48,155 bases of DNA from an uncultured Myxococcales bacterium (GTDB taxonomy: Bacteria; Myxococcota_A; UBA9042): contig CAIYBN010000029.1 of assembly GCA_903924465.1 (NCBI GenBank), forward strand, positions 1 through 48,155, read 5' to 3'. How positions within the stretch are numbered: the first letter of the stretch is position 1; each line of letters starts with the position of its first letter. This document shows, in pieces, positions 24,143 to 32,457 of this stretch. The position numbers were made by a program, and so were the translations under genes. The notes beneath the pieces are model-generated. The model worked only from the letters and a program-made list of their open reading frames with translations. It was not told the origin of the DNA and ran no database searches.

Positions 24143-24751
24143 CTACTTGGACGGCGACGCTTCCCGTTCCGCCCAGAACCAGCCGCGCAGGTCGCCTTCG
24201 GCAAAGTCCACAGCGGCATCGGCTGGGTAGCTCTCGCTCAAACGCGCGCGCAAGGCGTCAGGAAGCGCTGCCCCTGGACCATGGCACGCGAGGCAAACGG
24301 GCGCAACGCCAATCGCGCGCAGATAGCCGGTTCCGCCGTTTGGCAGCGCCACCGAAGCCAGCTTTGCACCACCCGCAACTTTGCGGCGCCCTTGGTCGCG
24401 CACCCACTGCTGCGCCCACGCCGGCGGCTGGTTCGCAGGGTTGCGCAGCGCCACGGACGTCCGGCCAACGCGCAATGTTGGCGTTGACTGCGCCGCGGTC
24501 AGCTGCGGTGCCTCAGTCTTGCAAACGTCGATCGCCGCGGCAGGACCAACGCGGGCGATTTCGGCCAACAAGCGTTCTTTGAGATGACCTTGAAGTTGGT
24601 CAAAAGCTGCAGAGACATCCGCGGGTAGTTCGGCGACTGCGGCGACGGCGTGCGCTGATTCGGTCGGCCTGGGCAGGGTCACAGGCGCCGCTGGGGTGCG
24701 CTCACAGGCGGCGAGGGACAGGACGGCGAAGAACGCGAGTTTCGTTGGCAT
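24143..24751 (-). CDS. DUF3365-type heme-binding lipoprotein
   Basis: The 202-residue protein has a short signal with lipobox LAAC (Cys16), then a region with IDVCKTEAPQL, RVGRTSVALRNPANQPPAW and near residues 152-156 a single CLACH heme c motif. This arrangement matches DUF3365 (Tll0287-like) domains, periplasmic heme-binding modules thought to sense redox state or small ligands. Here it stands alone on a lipid anchor, with no attached signalling domain. The start at 24751 has no good Shine-Dalgarno site, but the signal peptide fixes it; an in-frame codon at 24886 gives an unlikely Arg-rich extension. The partner methyltransferase gene follows 43 bases later. Confidence 0.8.
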   Translation of the reverse strand: MPTKLAFFAVLSLAACERTPAAPVTLPRPTESAHAVAAVAELPADVSAAFDQLQGHLKERLLAEIARVGPAAAIDVCKTEAPQLTAAQSTPTLRVGRTSVALRNPANQPPAWAQQWVRDQGRRKVAGGAKLASVALPNGGTGYLRAIGVAPVCLACHGPGAALPDALRARLSESYPADAAVDFAEGDLRGWFWAEREASPSK

Positions 24752-25380
24752 GTGGAGGTCTCTGCGCGTGATGCGGCGCGGCCGTGAGAGCCGGGTGGCG
24801 GTGGAACGATTCGGAGCTTCGGTCAAAGGCGGTAGTCGGGGCTCGGATGGAGTGCAAGACTGAAGAGCACGCCCGCGTGTGCGCAATCACTACAGGGCCC
24901 CAGCAATGACCAAGAGTCGTGCGGGTGGAGGTGCCCAAGGACCGCGGCTGTCCGGATACGCCGTGAGATTCAGGCCGCAAAGGCGCACCGCGTGGCGACC
25001 TTCGGGAGAACTTCATGTTGAATTCGGACAAGTGGACGTTGACACCATCCTGGTCGTCTGGTACCCGCAGCGCGGACGGCCAAACGCGGCGCAACCCGGT
25101 ACGCTGTTGGCGGCCAAACTGAAGGCATCGATGCGACTGTCAGCACCCGTCTGCGGAGGGCTGTTGGCGCTTGTTTACCCAAGACTTCGACGTACGCGGC
25201 GACGTGCCGGTCGGCTTCGCCCAGAAATCCCGCTGACGCCTGCCAAACCCATCCCGCGGTACCTGTCGCGAAGCCACTGGGACGACGCGAGCTGCGCGTG
25301 GGCGGCGATGACGACGCTGGCGGACAGGCGCAGCGGTCGCAAGCGCACGCCCGCGCTGAATCCAAGCGGCTGCACCGAAG
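24752..25380. other. 629-base region without a convincing gene
   Basis: Open frames run through this stretch on both strands (for example plus-strand 24879-25397 and minus-strand 24970-25365), but their translations are rich in Arg, Pro and Ser, have no ribosome binding sites and show no domain. It probably contains the end of the long minus-strand operon and the promoter of the DUF3365 gene. A degraded gene cannot be excluded. Confidence 0.5.
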
Positions 25381-28350
25381 TTACAAGCCGTACTTGACGC
25401 GCAGCAAAGCTTCGACGAACGCCCGGTCCGTCGGCACGAGCGCGCTGGAATACGCTCGAATCTCAGCGATAAACCCGCCCATCGACGCGCCGCCCCCCGG
25501 CACATTGCCCAAGCTGAGCGCACCAGAGACCGCCGTCAGTGCTGGCCCTTGAGCGGACTTCATGTCGGCGCTGTCAGTGTAGATCCCGCTCAATGTGCCG
25601 TTTTGCAGCGCCGTGAGCACTTGCCACTTGCCCGTTGCGAACGGCAATTGCGGTGGCGCCGGGTTCGCCGCCGTCTGCCACTGCACCGTGGAAGCCACGG
25701 CGTCCGTCTTGCGCAGCGCGAAAGCGCCGCTGGGACCGTGCGTCAGGACCGTGCCCCAAGGCTGCGGCTGGTCGAGTTCAAAGACGGTGAAGACGGTCAC
25801 ATTTGCGCTCACCGTCAGCGCGGCGGTCTGCAGACGCACGGCGTTGCCGTCAAATCGCACGGCGGGCACGCCATTGGACGTTCCCGCGGCAAACCACTGC
25901 GGTGAATCAGCAGCACCCACCAACGCGTCGTGTCCCAGGCCACTCTTGTCCAGCCAAGCGGTCACGAGGTTCTGCGCGTCGTGCTGGATGCTCGCGGCGT
26001 CTGAGGCGTCGAACAAGGCGAGGTCTGGCTGCGGCGGGTCGAAGCCCCAAGCGGCACGCAGGTACGTGGCGACGCTGTCACGTTCGCCGTCCGTCAGCGC
26101 ATGGTCATAGACCAGCAGTTCGCCGAACACCAGCGACGCGCCAGCGGTGCCAACCACGAGCGGCTGCGTACCGGGCGCCAAAGTCGCACTGCCGCTGCTG
26201 GTGGCGCTGAACGCCTCGATGTTCGTCAGGTCGCTTTTGCCGCCACCCGCGCGCGCCGCGACGACACGGCAGCTCGACGGCGAGAGGGAACCCGCGACGA
26301 CGCTGCCGCCGACCGACCACGTCACGCTGTTGCCGGTGCCGGCGATGTGCCAGCCGTTGGCCGCTCCCTGTGCTGCAACGGTGCCAAGGCCGCCAGTCGC
26401 TTCTGTGCAGACGACCGCGAAGACGCTGGTCGCCGACGAGAAACCAAAGGCCGCGCTCTGCAAACCCATCGCGCCGGTCATCTTGACGCCGCGTCGACCG
26501 TGGATCGCTTGCGAGGCGACAAGCGGCGCACTCGCAACGTCGATCGCGCTCAGGTCATGGCCCAACCCGCTTTGGTCTTGCCAGCTCTGCACCGCCTTGT
26601 CCTCGCCAAATGCCAAGGAATTCCCCTGCGCTGCGCTGAAATGCGCCACGAGACCGCTGGTCACGGTCAACGCGCATACTTTGGTGCCGCTGCTGCAATC
26701 GCCCTGTCCATCGCACGCGTCGCCGGTCGTACACCCGTCGTCGTCGTCGCAGGGCGTGCCGGCAACGCTCGCCGGGTGGCTGCACAGGCCGGTCTGGCTG
26801 GCGCAGAGGTCTTGCGTGCACGGATTGCCGTCGTCGCAGTTCACGCCGCCAAGTGACGTACAGGCGAGGTTGACACACGCCGACACGCTCGAACACGCGT
26901 TGCCATCGTCGCACGGCGCGTCGGTGTTGGCGTGGATGCAGCCCAGTTTGACGTCGCAGCTGTCCACGCTGCAGGCGTTGCCGTCGTCGCAGTTGATCGC
27001 CGATCCACCCACGCACGCGCTCCCGCTGCAGGTCCCGGTGCCGGTGCACGCGTCGTCGTCTTCGCAACTCGTGGCGGCGCTGGGAAGGTAGCTGCAGCCG
27101 GTCGCAGGCGCGCACGCGTCTGACGTGCAGAGGTTGCCGTCGTCGCACGAGATGGCGATGTGCAAGCAGCCGCTGATGGGCGAGCAAATGTCGAGCGTGC
27201 ACGCGCTCCCGTCGTCGCATTGCGTGACGTCGGCGCAGGGCGGTACGCACGACGGGTAGCCGATCAAGTCGGCGGCGCAGGCATCGCAGAAGGCGCCAGC
27301 ATAGCTCGGCTGGCAAACGCACGCGTCGCCGGCCATGTTGCACTTGCCGTGGCCGTTGCACAGCGCGTCGTCGCACGCGCCGATGATTTTGCACTGTCCG
27401 GCGATGCAGAGCGTGCCTGAACCGCACGCGCCGCACGAGCCGCCACAGCCGTCGTCACCGCACGTTTTGCCGCTGCAATCGGGCATGCAGCCGCACAGGC
27501 CGACATCCACGCAGCAGCCGCCGTCGGCGGCACAGCCAGGCGTGCAGGCGCAGCCGGACGGCGCGAATCCGCCACAGTGGCCGGTGCAGCTCTGGTCCGC
27601 GCTCGGGTAGGCGCATTGGCCCGCGTTGCAGAGCTGACCCATCGCGCAGGTGCCGCAACTCCCACCGCAGCCGTCGTCGCCGCACGTCAGACCGTTGCAG
27701 ACCGGGACACAACCGACGCAGGCGCCGCCGATGCAAGCGGGCTTCTCGGGGTCGACACACACACCGCACACGCCGCCGCAGCCGTCGTCGCCGCACAGTT
27801 TCCCGGTGCATTTGGGCGTGCACAACGGGCACGCGCCGCTGGGCTGACACGCGCCCGCGGTTTTGCAGCCAACGACCGGCTTACCCACGTCCGTGCAGTC
27901 CGGGTCGACAGCCCCACAGCCGCAGTCGCACGTCTGGCCGTCGGCAAAGGCGGTCTTGGCGCAGTTCCACGCGGCAGGTACCGGCGGCGGCTCGCAGACG
28001 CCAGCGACGCAGGTTTCGGTCGGTGCGCAGGTCGGCGTGCAGACGTCGGGCGTGGTCACCGTGACGTCGGCTGCATCGGGGACAATGTCGACCGCAGCAT
28101 CCGTGGCAGCATCAGCCGTCGCATCTGGCCCGGAGTCGCTGTTCACGGTGGCGTCGTCCACGATCGGAATGCAGACCGCGCCCGCTTGGACGGTGCCCGC
28201 GCCGCAGATGGGGCCGGTGCTCTCCGCCACGCACGCGCCGTCCACCAACGTGGCGCCAGCGCCACAAGAGGGACCGGACCCTCCACCGCAGCCGACGAGA
28301 GCCGTCAACGCGAGGAGAATATAGACGAAGCTGACTACTTGGGCACGCAT
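25381..28350 (-). CDS. Cys-rich lipoprotein with LamG-like C-terminal domains
   Basis: The 989-residue protein has lipobox LVGC (Cys21), two short C-G-A-G repeats ending in DGACVA, an Asp/Ala-rich spacer (about 65-100), then a Cys-rich region with CGDDGCGGxCGxC units, a somatomedin-B-like cluster (SGCACTPGCAADGGCC), an EGF-like segment and about ten CDDGNxCTxDxC units. From about residue 590 it has two laminin-G/concanavalin-like domains, each with a W-x-D-x-S-G-x-G-H-D motif. The sequence indicates a long surface-exposed, disulfide-stiffened stalk carrying binding domains. It overlaps the previous gene by 16 bases and is the last gene of the surface-protein operon. Ligand and role are unknown. 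Confidence 0.82.
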   Translation of the reverse strand: MRAQVVSFVYILLALTALVGCGGGSGPSCGAGATLVDGACVAESTGPICGAGTVQAGAVCIPIVDDATVNSDSGPDATADAATDAAVDIVPDAADVTVTTPDVCTPTCAPTETCVAGVCEPPPVPAAWNCAKTAFADGQTCDCGCGAVDPDCTDVGKPVVGCKTAGACQPSGACPLCTPKCTGKLCGDDGCGGVCGVCVDPEKPACIGGACVGCVPVCNGLTCGDDGCGGSCGTCAMGQLCNAGQCAYPSADQSCTGHCGGFAPSGCACTPGCAADGGCCVDVGLCGCMPDCSGKTCGDDGCGGSCGACGSGTLCIAGQCKIIGACDDALCNGHGKCNMAGDACVCQPSYAGAFCDACAADLIGYPSCVPPCADVTQCDDGSACTLDICSPISGCLHIAISCDDGNLCTSDACAPATGCSYLPSAATSCEDDDACTGTGTCSGSACVGGSAINCDDGNACSVDSCDVKLGCIHANTDAPCDDGNACSSVSACVNLACTSLGGVNCDDGNPCTQDLCASQTGLCSHPASVAGTPCDDDDGCTTGDACDGQGDCSSGTKVCALTVTSGLVAHFSAAQGNSLAFGEDKAVQSWQDQSGLGHDLSAIDVASAPLVASQAIHGRRGVKMTGAMGLQSAAFGFSSATSVFAVVCTEATGGLGTVAAQGAANGWHIAGTGNSVTWSVGGSVVAGSLSPSSCRVVAARAGGGKSDLTNIEAFSATSSGSATLAPGTQPLVVGTAGASLVFGELLVYDHALTDGERDSVATYLRAAWGFDPPQPDLALFDASDAASIQHDAQNLVTAWLDKSGLGHDALVGAADSPQWFAAGTSNGVPAVRFDGNAVRLQTAALTVSANVTVFTVFELDQPQPWGTVLTHGPSGAFALRKTDAVASTVQWQTAANPAPPQLPFATGKWQVLTALQNGTLSGIYTDSADMKSAQGPALTAVSGALSLGNVPGGGASMGGFIAEIRAYSSALVPTDRAFVEALLRVKYGL

Positions 28351-30545
28351 ACAGCCACCTGCGGATCGTCAGCGGGATCGGCGGTCCCGTGGTCATTGAA
28401 GGCGACAGTCGCGCACGCCGCATTCACCGGGCAGTCACCAGCGCCACCTGGACAGGCGAGCGCGCAGACAGGCCCCGCCGCCGAGGCCGCGCAGAATTGC
28501 CCGGCGCCGCAGGTCGCGTTCGCGCAAGAGTTGCCGCTGCCCGCCGCGCTGCCGACGTCGCACAGGTAGCGCGGCGCAAAGGTCACGGGGTCGATGAACG
28601 CCGTGCACAGCTCCAGGCCCGCCTCGCAATCGGCCTGCGCCTTGCAGGGCGCGCCGCTGCCGAGCAGCGAGACGCACACGCCGGTGAAACCAGCGGGTTT
28701 GGTCGAGGCCGCGAGCAGGACCGGGTTGCCCAGGCAGCGCTCCGTCGAGAAACAATCGGCGTCAAGCGCGCAGTGGATGCTGCACAGACCGCCGCTGCAC
28801 GCGCCGCTCGCACACTCGGAGCCTGCGGCGCAAAACGCGCCCGGTGGCTTGGCTGCTCCCTCGGGTACCGCGCAGACGCCTTTGAATACGCCGCCGCCTT
28901 CGGCGTAGATGCCGGTGCACCACTGACCGACACCGCACGCACTGTTGTCGGTGCAGAACGTCACGTCGCAGATCCCGGCAGCGGTGCACGCATTGGTAGA
29001 GGTCGGGCAGCCAAAGACCAGCGCTTTGGGATCGCTGCAGTCAGGGTCGGGGGCGCCGCAGCCGCAGTCGCAGGCTTGGCCATCGGCAAAGTAGAGCGGC
29101 GCGCACTTCCACGACGCCGGTACACACTGGAAGCTGGCGCTGCACGTCGCGCTCGCGCCGCAGGTGCCGCATTGTCCGCCGCATCCATCGTCGCCGCACA
29201 GCTTGCCGGTGCATTGCTTGGTACACAGCGCGGTGCACTGTTGGTCGGCACCGCAGAAGGGCGCGTTCGCGCCGCAGGTCCCACACTGGCCGCCGCAGCC
29301 GTCGTCGCCACACTGCTTGCTGGCACAGCTGGGTTGGCACTTGCACGCGGCGTCGTAGTCTTTGCAGCAGTTGCCGCTTTTGGCGCAGCCGATGGCGCAC
29401 GAGCAGCCTGAAGGTGCAAGCGAGCCGCAGCTGCCAACGCAGGAGTCTGGCGCCGGTGGGACGATGATTGGTTTGCACGCGCCCAGGACGCATGCGTTGC
29501 CTTGCCCACAACTGCCGCACGAGCCGCCGCAGCCGTTGTCGCCGCAACTGTTGCTTTTGCACAAGAGGGGCGTGGGCGAGCAAGGGTCCACACACTGCCC
29601 GGTGCTGCACACGTTGCCGTTCTGACAGCCGCCGCACGAGCCGCCGCAGCCGTCGTCGCCGCAGGCTTTGCCAGCGCAATTGGGTTGGCAAGCGCTGCAC
29701 TTGGCGTTCGCGCCGCACGTCTCGCCGGTTTTGCAGCCGTTGATGCCGAGGAAGCTGTATTGGCAATCGGGGTCGACCACGCCGCAGCCGCAGTCGCAGG
29801 CGTCGAGCGCGGCGTATTGCGTAGGCTGGCACGTCCAGGCGGCGGGTACGTTCGAGACGCACTTACCTTGCTGATCGCAGATTTCAAGCGACTCGCAGCC
29901 TGCGACCACCGCGCTTGAGTCGCCGCAGTCGGGGTCGAACGCGCCGCACGCGCAGTCGCACGCGTCAGACGCCGCGTAGTACACCGGGTTGCACGTCCAC
30001 GTTGGCGGCACGCACAGCCCTTGCGGGAGGCACGTCAGGTTTGCGGCGCAGCTGCCGCACGAGCCGCCGCACCCATCCTCGCCGCAGTTTTTGCCGGTGC
30101 ACTGGGGCACGCAAGTCGCGACGCATGCGCCCAAGCTGGTGTCACAAAATGGCTTCTGCGCCGTGTCGCACTTTCCGCAGCTGCCGCCGCAGCCATTGTC
30201 GCCGCACGTTCGACCGACGCAGTTGGGCGTACACGGCAGTTCGCCGACGCTGTCCGTGGCTGAATCTGACCCGGCATCGGCGGCGTCGAGCGCGTCTGGA
30301 GCAGCATCCGCATCGGCGTCGGCAGCAACCACATCGTCTCCGGGCGCGACCACGACGTCCGCCACGCACGCACCATCGCTGAGCGACGTTCCATCGCCAC
30401 ACGCCAGAACATCGAGCGCCGCCACACACGCGCCATCTTGGAGGACCGTTCCAGCACCGCACGTCGTCGTCTGGCCACCGCAACCGGCGACCAGCAGCGC
30501 CCAGGCTGCGGCAATCGACAATCGACAAACCATGTTTGCCTTCAT
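28335..30545 (-). CDS. Cys-rich lipoprotein with CGDDGCGG repeats
   Basis: The 736-residue protein has lipobox VAGC (Cys22), the same C-G-A-G/DGACVA repeats and Asp/Ala-rich spacer as the following gene, then eight or so CGDDGCGGxCGxC units, several CDCGCGxxDPDC segments, a somatomedin-B-like cluster (PSGCSCAIGCAKSGNCC) and a C-terminal part with CxxGxxC pairs like those in MopE-like surface proteins. It lacks the LamG-like domains of its neighbour, so the pair look like paralogues that diverged in their distal halves. Its start overlaps the HEAT-protein stop in ATGA. Probably displayed on the outer membrane; function unknown. Confidence 0.82.
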   Translation of the reverse strand: MKANMVCRLSIAAAWALLVAGCGGQTTTCGAGTVLQDGACVAALDVLACGDGTSLSDGACVADVVVAPGDDVVAADADADAAPDALDAADAGSDSATDSVGELPCTPNCVGRTCGDNGCGGSCGKCDTAQKPFCDTSLGACVATCVPQCTGKNCGEDGCGGSCGSCAANLTCLPQGLCVPPTWTCNPVYYAASDACDCACGAFDPDCGDSSAVVAGCESLEICDQQGKCVSNVPAAWTCQPTQYAALDACDCGCGVVDPDCQYSFLGINGCKTGETCGANAKCSACQPNCAGKACGDDGCGGSCGGCQNGNVCSTGQCVDPCSPTPLLCKSNSCGDNGCGGSCGSCGQGNACVLGACKPIIVPPAPDSCVGSCGSLAPSGCSCAIGCAKSGNCCKDYDAACKCQPSCASKQCGDDGCGGQCGTCGANAPFCGADQQCTALCTKQCTGKLCGDDGCGGQCGTCGASATCSASFQCVPASWKCAPLYFADGQACDCGCGAPDPDCSDPKALVFGCPTSTNACTAAGICDVTFCTDNSACGVGQWCTGIYAEGGGVFKGVCAVPEGAAKPPGAFCAAGSECASGACSGGLCSIHCALDADCFSTERCLGNPVLLAASTKPAGFTGVCVSLLGSGAPCKAQADCEAGLELCTAFIDPVTFAPRYLCDVGSAAGSGNSCANATCGAGQFCAASAAGPVCALACPGGAGDCPVNAACATVAFNDHGTADPADDPQVAVCVPK

Positions 30546-32446
30546 GGGTGTGCCCCCACTTTGCTGTCCATGACCGTGGGACTGCCCGCGACGCGGCCCT
30601 GTTGGATGAAATTCTGCAGGCGCTCCGCCACGTCCGGGTGCTTCTCGTACTTCAGCGCGTCGACGAGCACGGCGCGCATCCCCGGCGAGTCTGCGCTCCA
30701 GACCGAAAGCGTGTAGGCCGCTGCGCTGCGCACAAAAGCGCTTTCGTCGTAATACAGCGCTTTCTTCACCAGCGCTTCGGTCACGGCCGGCCCCATGTCC
30801 CGCGCGGCATCAACCACGTTTTCACGGACGTGAACGGACGAATCCTTGGCCATCCGCGTCACCATCGCGTCGATGCACGCTGCGGGCTCCTGACGGCGAA
30901 GCGCGAGCGCCGCCGCACCGCGCACGAGTTCGTCCGGATCGGTCAGCGCACCCAGAATCAGCGGCAGCGCGTCCGCGTGCCCGGTATTGCCCAGCCCCGC
31001 GAGCCACGCTAACCGCACGCTCAGCGGCGACTGCGCCGGGTGGTGGCCATCGCGGTGGCCCAACACGACCTCGGCCTGATCGACCAGGCGGTTCATCGCA
31101 ATTTGCGCTTCCTGCGGGTGTTGCTCGGCGAGAAACGCGATCGACGCGCCCAAGGTTGTCGCCGCCGCGCCGCGGTATGCAGGGTCCTGCGAGAGACCAA
31201 CGAGGTCCCCCAACGTCGCGACAAACGCGGGCGTGGGACTGGTCATCAGCGAGGCGGACTGCAAGACGCGCACGCGCAGCGCCTCGTCCAGTTCGGTGTC
31301 CTTGATGAGCGCGCCTACCGCGGTTTGCGCTTGTGCCGTGCGAGCGCCAACCAGCGCGGCGATGACCACGCGCTCCGCCGGTTCTGCCAGCGTTCGCTCG
31401 CGCAGCCGCGCCTCGACACGGGCGACTGTCGCGGAATCGGCAGCAATTGCGCGGGTCAGCTCATTGCGGAGGTTCACCCGCCCGGCGACGTCGGTCTGCC
31501 CGGCGCGGGCTTGCACATCCGCGAGCACCTCGGCGAACGCACGGGTCGGCTCTGCGTCCTCCTGCCAATGCACGGTCGCCGTTGCCGCGGAGTAGGACCG
31601 CAGCGCGTCGGGACGCACGCCCAGCGCCCACTGGCCATCGGTCGTCCCTGCCCGCAGCAGATCCACGGTCAGCGACATGGCCACAAACTGCCGCGTGTCG
31701 AGGTTGCCCGTGGACGCCGTGCCGCGCTCGTCAATCAGCAGGTGCGCCAGCCCATGCGTATCCAGCGTGTACACCGCGGTCGTCGCCGTGCGCTGACCCG
31801 GGCGCGCTTCGCCGCTCGACCAGTTCTTCACGATGTTGCCCGACGGCTCACGGGTGTACTGCGCGTGAAATGCGCCATTGGCATCCGTTTCGTCCGCCTC
31901 CCACTTCGCCAGGTTCGCCTCGGCTGGGCGCACAAGCTGCAGACCATACGCCAGCGCAGACAGGACCGACTGCACCGCCAGCGGCGTGCTGGGCGCAAAA
32001 CGCACTTCACGCACGCGACCGTCGTCATCGGCGCGCAGCAGCCACGGTTGCGTCAGCGTGGAATCGTCGTTTTGAAAGTCGAGGATCTTGCGCGCGGCGT
32101 CGCTCAGTTGGACTGAAGCGTTCTGCAAGCGCGCGGGCACCCACGTCACAGCGTTGACCTGCACGCTGGGCGCCAGTTGCAGGTTGCCTTGCACCGTCAC
32201 TTCCACTTCGCCAAGTGGCGCCGGCGCCGCGAGGTCAAAGTGGTAGCGCGCGGTCAACACGGTGCCGGTCGACAAGTGCGGCAGCGGCGCAGGCGCCCCG
32301 GACGGCACGCCCGGCTCCACCGACGGCTTGCGCGCCGCTTCACTGACCGTAACCGTTGACGGCTGCGCCGACCGGCCCAACGACCAGAGAGCCACCGCGA
32401 CGACGCCGAACACGAGCAGGCAGATGGCCAAGATGGTACGCTTCAT
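30542..32446 (-). CDS. Secreted or anchored HEAT-repeat protein
   Basis: The 634-residue protein has an N-terminal hydrophobic segment (about 5-22) acting as signal or anchor, a Pro-rich linker, a beta-rich part (about 45-270), and a helical C-terminal half (about 280-615) made of repeated paired helices with D-E-L-V-R-G-A-A-A-L and S-V-H-V-R-E-N-V type units, as in HEAT repeats. The beta-then-HEAT order and the beginning TARYHFDL recall the lipid-binding N-terminus of vitellogenin-like proteins, but this resemblance is by eye only. GGGAGGAG precedes the ATG at 32446; a frame from 32536 lies inside the giant gene. It sits 11 bases after the giant gene and may help its export or display. Confidence 0.78.
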   Translation of the reverse strand: MKRTILAICLLVFGVVAVALWSLGRSAQPSTVTVSEAARKPSVEPGVPSGAPAPLPHLSTGTVLTARYHFDLAAPAPLGEVEVTVQGNLQLAPSVQVNAVTWVPARLQNASVQLSDAARKILDFQNDDSTLTQPWLLRADDDGRVREVRFAPSTPLAVQSVLSALAYGLQLVRPAEANLAKWEADETDANGAFHAQYTREPSGNIVKNWSSGEARPGQRTATTAVYTLDTHGLAHLLIDERGTASTGNLDTRQFVAMSLTVDLLRAGTTDGQWALGVRPDALRSYSAATATVHWQEDAEPTRAFAEVLADVQARAGQTDVAGRVNLRNELTRAIAADSATVARVEARLRERTLAEPAERVVIAALVGARTAQAQTAVGALIKDTELDEALRVRVLQSASLMTSPTPAFVATLGDLVGLSQDPAYRGAAATTLGASIAFLAEQHPQEAQIAMNRLVDQAEVVLGHRDGHHPAQSPLSVRLAWLAGLGNTGHADALPLILGALTDPDELVRGAAALALRRQEPAACIDAMVTRMAKDSSVHVRENVVDAARDMGPAVTEALVKKALYYDESAFVRSAAAYTLSVWSADSPGMRAVLVDALKYEKHPDVAERLQNFIQQGRVAGSPTVMDSKVGAHP

Positions 32447-32457
32447 GGCTCCTCCCC

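Noticed and set aside
24879..25397. A 172-codon plus-strand frame in the gap before the DUF3365 gene
   Set aside because: Composition is typical of non-coding GC-rich DNA and no start site or domain supports it.
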